From: CAYTOJ01 sp964439415
Lineage (GTDB): Bacteria; Pseudomonadota; Alphaproteobacteria; Rickettsiales; CAZAGG01
Length of the DNA stretch: 36,061 nucleotides
Reading direction: 5' to 3'
NCBI GenBank assembly: GCA_964439415.1
Contig: CAYTOJ010000002.1
Coordinates: 1 to 36,061, forward strand
Below, piece after piece: positions 32,428 to 36,061 of the stretch (the stretch's first letter is position 1; every line of letters starts with the position of its first letter). The position numbers were made by a program, and so were the translations under genes. The notes beneath the pieces were generated by a model. That model saw only the letters and a list, made by a program, of their open reading frames with translations, was not told the DNA's origin and searched no databases.

Positions 32428-34176
32428 ATGGAAGAGCAGAACTACATTGATGGTTTGAGTGGCCGCCTTATCCTGCGTAAAATCAGGAAAAGGAATATGC
32501 GGCTTTATGTTGTGACTGGCGCTATCATGCTGTCAGGCTTCACCGCGGTTGCGCTCAAGCACGGCTGGAACTTTCCCGCAGAAAAACCCGCCTACGCCGG
32601 GCTGGAAAAGTGCGCCGGCACTTTAGTCACGCCGGAATGCCTTAAACTGGATGGTGTTCTGGGAAGGCCGGATCGTGATAATTACCAGATAGCCTTTAAA
32701 TCCGCCAGAAATGGCAATCCTATGGCCTTGGAAATGGCTCTTAAAAACCTCAGGGATAAAAAACTTGTAAGCTATGTTGAAGCACAGAGGCTGACTGATG
32801 GCATAGCGGCTGTTCGAGCCTCAGAGTTTTCTTTCTGGATGCTCACCCATACCAGCCACCCACTGCGCGGACAAGTTCGGATAGCCTTTGAAAAAAAATA
32901 TCCAACTGAGTTTAATGAATATTCCTATAATGAAAGTCTACGCAAAACCTCTGATTCCACTCCGGTAGCTTTGAGCCAGATGGATGGTGCAAGCACAGAT
33001 TTGAAGCTTCAGAATATAGTAAACCGGGAGTTTAATTTATTCCTCACCGGGGATAGTGGGGATAACGAAAAACCAGTTAATGCCAATGTGGCCAGAAGTG
33101 GTAAAACAAGGCAGTCCCATAGCTTCAAGAAAGGTTTAAACGCCTGGCAGAATGGTGATTTCAGTGAAGCGGGAATCCTGTTCAGGAATGTGGCCTTTGA
33201 GAGTGTGCCGGATGCTGAAAAGGCAGCAGCATCATTCTGGGCATACCGCGCCAGCATGATTAACAATGATTTTCAGCAGGCTGAACAGCATCTGCAAGAG
33301 GCAGCCGGGTATAAGTGGGGTTTTTACAGCCTCCTGGCAGCACAGGTTCAGGGCATGAAAAATTCATGGTACACCGCGCAGCAACTGGAGATGGAGCGCG
33401 CCAGGTTTGAGCGCTTCAAAAATAATCCAGCAATCATCACAGCCAAGGCACTGACAGAAATCGGGGAGAATAATCTGGCGCGGGAAGTGCTGGAGCGGGA
33501 AGTATCCACCCTGGATATGGAAAAGAAGCTTTTTGTTACTATCATAGCTGATTATTTAGGCTTACAGCCTGACAGCGTCCCGGGGCAGCGCGTGGAATTA
33601 AACAGCGTGGATGTTCTGAAAACAAAAGAATACCACATACCTAATCTGAAACCGGAGGGAGGTTTCAAGCTGGATAAAGCTCTGTTATACGCCATCATGA
33701 AAAACGAATCCGGCTTTATAAGCACGGCTATCAGCCCGCAGGGGGCATTGGGATTAATGCAGGTAATGCCGGAGACTGCCGGATATATAAGTAACTATGA
33801 TCCGCAGCAGGCGGCGCAGGCGCTAATGATCCCTGAGAAAAACATCAGCCTGGGGCAGAAATACCTGCAATACCTGATGAAGCAGCGCGATATTGGCCGC
33901 AATCTTTTTTATGTGCTAAGCGCATATAACGCAGGCCCCGGTAATTTTGGCAAATGGCGGGAAAATATTCAGGATGGTAATGATCCCCTGCTGTTCCTGG
34001 AACTTATTCCCGCCGATGAAACCAGGGAATATGTGCAGAACGTAGTAGCGGATTACTGGATATATAAAAGCCTGTTTAAGGAGGACCACGACTCTATCCT
34101 GGAAATTGCAAGCGGCAACTGGCCAATGTACCCTGCCCGCCCGGTCTCCCCCTTTGAAACCGCCAGAAAATCCTGA
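32428..34176 (+). CDS. Slt-type soluble lytic murein transglycosylase
   Basis: About 582 residues from the ATG at 32428. The frame is open back to an ATG at 32356 inside element A5. An ATG at 32497 has the best ribosome site (AGGAAAAGGA) and starts at the membrane segment LYVVTGAIMLSGFTAVAL, so it may be the real start. A helical solenoid (middle part, QLEMERARFERFKNNPAIIT) leads to the C-terminal GH23 domain: AIMKNESGF with catalytic Glu, GALGLMQVMPETAGYI and LSAYNAGPGNFGKWR. It cleaves peptidoglycan glycan strands in the periplasm with formation of 1,6-anhydroMurNAc. rnhB follows. Confidence 0.9.
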   Translation: MEEQNYIDGLSGRLILRKIRKRNMRLYVVTGAIMLSGFTAVALKHGWNFPAEKPAYAGLEKCAGTLVTPECLKLDGVLGRPDRDNYQIAFKSARNGNPMALEMALKNLRDKKLVSYVEAQRLTDGIAAVRASEFSFWMLTHTSHPLRGQVRIAFEKKYPTEFNEYSYNESLRKTSDSTPVALSQMDGASTDLKLQNIVNREFNLFLTGDSGDNEKPVNANVARSGKTRQSHSFKKGLNAWQNGDFSEAGILFRNVAFESVPDAEKAAASFWAYRASMINNDFQQAEQHLQEAAGYKWGFYSLLAAQVQGMKNSWYTAQQLEMERARFERFKNNPAIITAKALTEIGENNLAREVLEREVSTLDMEKKLFVTIIADYLGLQPDSVPGQRVELNSVDVLKTKEYHIPNLKPEGGFKLDKALLYAIMKNESGFISTAISPQGALGLMQVMPETAGYISNYDPQQAAQALMIPEKNISLGQKYLQYLMKQRDIGRNLFYVLSAYNAGPGNFGKWRENIQDGNDPLLFLELIPADETREYVQNVVADYWIYKSLFKEDHDSILEIASGNWPMYPARPVSPFETARKS

Positions 34177-34177
34177 C

Positions 34178-34822
34178 TTGTCTGCTTCAAAACAAAAGCC
34201 TGACTTGCATTTAGAGAACTCTATTACAGGAATTGTTGCAGGGATTGATGAGGTTGGCAGGGGGCCAATCGCCGGATCAGTAGTGGCCGCTGCGGTAATC
34301 ATCACCCCGGATTTTGACTGGAGTGGAATTGACGACTCCAAACGCCTGAGCCACGAGAGGCGGGAGGAATGGTTCCATAACATTACCAGCAAATGCCACT
34401 ATGGAATCGGCATTGTGGAGCGGGAGGGGATAGACCAACATAATATCCTCCAGGCTACTTTCATAGCTATGCGGCTGGCAGTAGATAATCTAGCCATAAA
34501 ACCTGATTTTGCGCTGGTGGATGGTAATCGCGCACCTGACTTAGGCATACCAGCTAGAGCAGTGGTGAAGGGAGATTCCATATCCGCCTCAATCGCCGCC
34601 GCTTCAATCATTGCCAAGGTCACCCGCGATAGAATCATGGAAAAGCTGCATGTGGATTACCCACATTATAACTGGCGGCAGAACAAAGGCTACCCCACGG
34701 CGGAACACTTGGAGGCTATAAAAACATATGGAATCACCCCCCATCACCGCCTTAGCTTCCGCCCGGTGCGCGAAGCCGCTATGGTTTTGAGTTGCAGCGG
34801 TGAGGTAATCACAAAAAACTGA
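34178..34822 (+). CDS. rnhB: Ribonuclease HII
   Basis: About 214 residues from a TTG at 34178, just past the Slt stop; an in-frame ATG at 34106 would overlap Slt by 71 nt and adds residues without family similarity. Conserved RNase HII features are GIDEVGRGPIAGSVVAAAVI (first catalytic Asp and Glu), DDSKRLSHERRE, FALVDGNRAPDL, KGDSISASIAAASIIAKVTR (further Asp) and YPHYNWRQNKGYPTAEHLEA. The enzyme cuts RNA in RNA-DNA hybrids and starts removal of misincorporated ribonucleotides. Confidence 0.94.
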   Translation: MSASKQKPDLHLENSITGIVAGIDEVGRGPIAGSVVAAAVIITPDFDWSGIDDSKRLSHERREEWFHNITSKCHYGIGIVEREGIDQHNILQATFIAMRLAVDNLAIKPDFALVDGNRAPDLGIPARAVVKGDSISASIAAASIIAKVTRDRIMEKLHVDYPHYNWRQNKGYPTAEHLEAIKTYGITPHHRLSFRPVREAAMVLSCSGEVITKN

Positions 34823-34951
34823 TGGCCGACTGATATACAGCCATTCCCCTTGCGCAGGCGGGACAGCCATCATCCGGATGTTCTTGCGTTTCCTTCATGT
34901 GTCCATTACACAACATTTCTTTTACTGTTTTGTGAAACACGGGGACGCTGT

Positions 34952-35950
34952 TTGAGCAAGGGGCTTATATTTTCCGGCATCCAGCCTACCGGGAATCTGC
35001 ATCTGGGTAATTACCTGGGGGCAGTATCCAACTGGGTCAAAATGCAGAATGATTATAACTGCATCTTCGGTGTAATGGATCTCCACGCCATTACCGTGCC
35101 GCAGAATCGTGACAGTCTGCACGCTTCAGTGCGGGAAGCTGCGGCGGCACTGATTGCCTGCGGTATTGATCCCAATAGAAGCATAATTATGGCGCAGTCC
35201 AGTGTGAGCGGCCACGCTGAACTTAGCTGGATACTTGGCTGTCATACCCCCCTTGGCTGGCTTAACCGCATGACGCAATTCAAGGAAAAAGCCGGGAAGG
35301 ATAAAGAAAAGGCCAGCCTTGGCCTGTATGGCTACCCGGTGCTGATGGCCGCTGATGTTCTGCTCTACAAAGCAACCCATGTGCCGGTGGGGGAGGATCA
35401 GAAACAACACATTGAACTGGCGCGGGATATTGCCGGGGCGTTCAACCGTTGTCATGGTGTTGATTTTTTCCCACTGCCTGAGCCTGTAATAACCGGCACT
35501 GCCACCAGGGTGATGAGCCTGAAGGATGGCTCAAAGAAAATGAGCAAGTCAGACCCATCGGACTTCAGCCGGATTAACCTGACCGACAGCCGGGATGTTA
35601 TTTTTGATAAGTTCACCAGAGCCACTACCGATTCCATAAACGGCGTTTCTTACGATGAAACCAACCGCCCGCATGTAAGCAATCTTGTTAATATCTTCGC
35701 TGCACTGGCTGAGGTAAGCACTGATAACATATGCGAAAAATACGCAAGCAGCAGTTTTTCAGTATTTAAGAAAGACCTGGCTGAACTGGCGGTTGAGAAA
35801 ATCGGCATCATCACACAGAAAATGAATGAGCTTTTAAGCGAACCGGAAAAAATCGATGATATTCTAGCAGCGGGGCGCGATAAAGCTGGTTTAATTGCCG
35901 AAGACATCATCCGTGATGTGAAGAAATTAACAGGCCTGCCAGTATTTTGA
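34952..35950 (+). CDS. trpS: Tryptophan-tRNA ligase
   Basis: About 332 residues from a TTG at 34952, which has GGGGA upstream and yields the standard start (M/L)SKGLIFSGIQPTGNLHLG. An ATG at 34850 would add 34 unrelated residues. Class I synthetase features are the HIGH-type motif HLGNY, GVMDLHAIT, DVLLYKATHVPVGEDQKQHI and the KMSKS motif in SKKMSKSDPSD. It charges tRNA-Trp in the cytoplasm as a homodimer. A 129-bp spacer separates it from rnhB and a tRNA gene follows 52 nt downstream. Confidence 0.95.
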   Translation: MSKGLIFSGIQPTGNLHLGNYLGAVSNWVKMQNDYNCIFGVMDLHAITVPQNRDSLHASVREAAAALIACGIDPNRSIIMAQSSVSGHAELSWILGCHTPLGWLNRMTQFKEKAGKDKEKASLGLYGYPVLMAADVLLYKATHVPVGEDQKQHIELARDIAGAFNRCHGVDFFPLPEPVITGTATRVMSLKDGSKKMSKSDPSDFSRINLTDSRDVIFDKFTRATTDSINGVSYDETNRPHVSNLVNIFAALAEVSTDNICEKYASSSFSVFKKDLAELAVEKIGIITQKMNELLSEPEKIDDILAAGRDKAGLIAEDIIRDVKKLTGLPVF

Positions 35951-36002
35951 ACGCTTGTAATAAATATGGAGATGTCATATCTGTTCTAACTCTTGAGTTT
36001 GT

Positions 36003-36061
<59 letters not shown>

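Overview
The window looks like chromosomal DNA of a Gram-negative alphaproteobacterium of moderate G+C. The pointers are an RNase E with a long charged insertion in its S1 domain, a dac-tmk arrangement, rpmI-rplT-pheS, lptC-lptA, tatA-tatB, an MnmA of alphaproteobacterial type and a FliJ-like coiled-coil protein. The genome carries many short palindromic elements between genes and inside ORFs. This resembles the Rickettsia/Wolbachia palindromic elements in behaviour, but I cannot assign a genus.

Layout. 1-3056 (minus): ATPase and inner-membrane platform of a type II secretion/type IV pilus-like machine, separated by a palindromic element. 3394-6995 (minus): a compact four-gene set (OprB-like porin, YceI, VOC/PhnB-like protein, TIGR03118-like secreted protein). 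7230-8882 (minus): rpmI-rplT-pheS, without pheT. 8996-12484 (minus): a 1162-residue exported TPR protein. 12663-13391 (plus): ftsE without ftsX. 13406-14982 (minus): FliJ-like protein, truncated haemoglobin, orphan ABC ATPase. 15082-19360 (minus): a translationally coupled pilus assembly set (PilM/PilN- or GspL-like, PilO/GspM-like, GspB/PilP-like, pseudopilin). 19492-29671 (plus): mnmA, rne, tatA, tatB, MltB-type transglycosylase, rlpA, D,D-carboxypeptidase, tmk, lptC, lptA, mostly envelope genes. 29856-31916: a small Gln/Asn-rich protein, a DUF2946-like protein and a Met/His-rich outer-membrane protein. 32428-36061: Slt-type transglycosylase, rnhB, trpS and the start of a tRNA-Arg(TCT).

Two features stand out. 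(1) At least four families of 55-200 bp hairpin elements are scattered through the window, most of them within 20 nt after a stop codon. Several are read into protein N-termini or interiors, supply a start codon, or look like terminators; stem sequences differ between copies while base pairing is kept. (2) The pseudopilin lacks an in-frame conventional start. Its only nearby ATG is out of frame behind a tract of nearly four copies of the 7-mer GCCAGAA, and gain of one unit (or loss of two) would restore the frame. This has the form of a phase-variable switch on a pilus subunit.

The pilus genes (ATPase with an MshEN-type domain, platform, PilM/N/O/P-like set, pseudopilin) appear to be pieces of one MSHA/T2SS-like filament system; the secretin and prepilin peptidase are not in the window.
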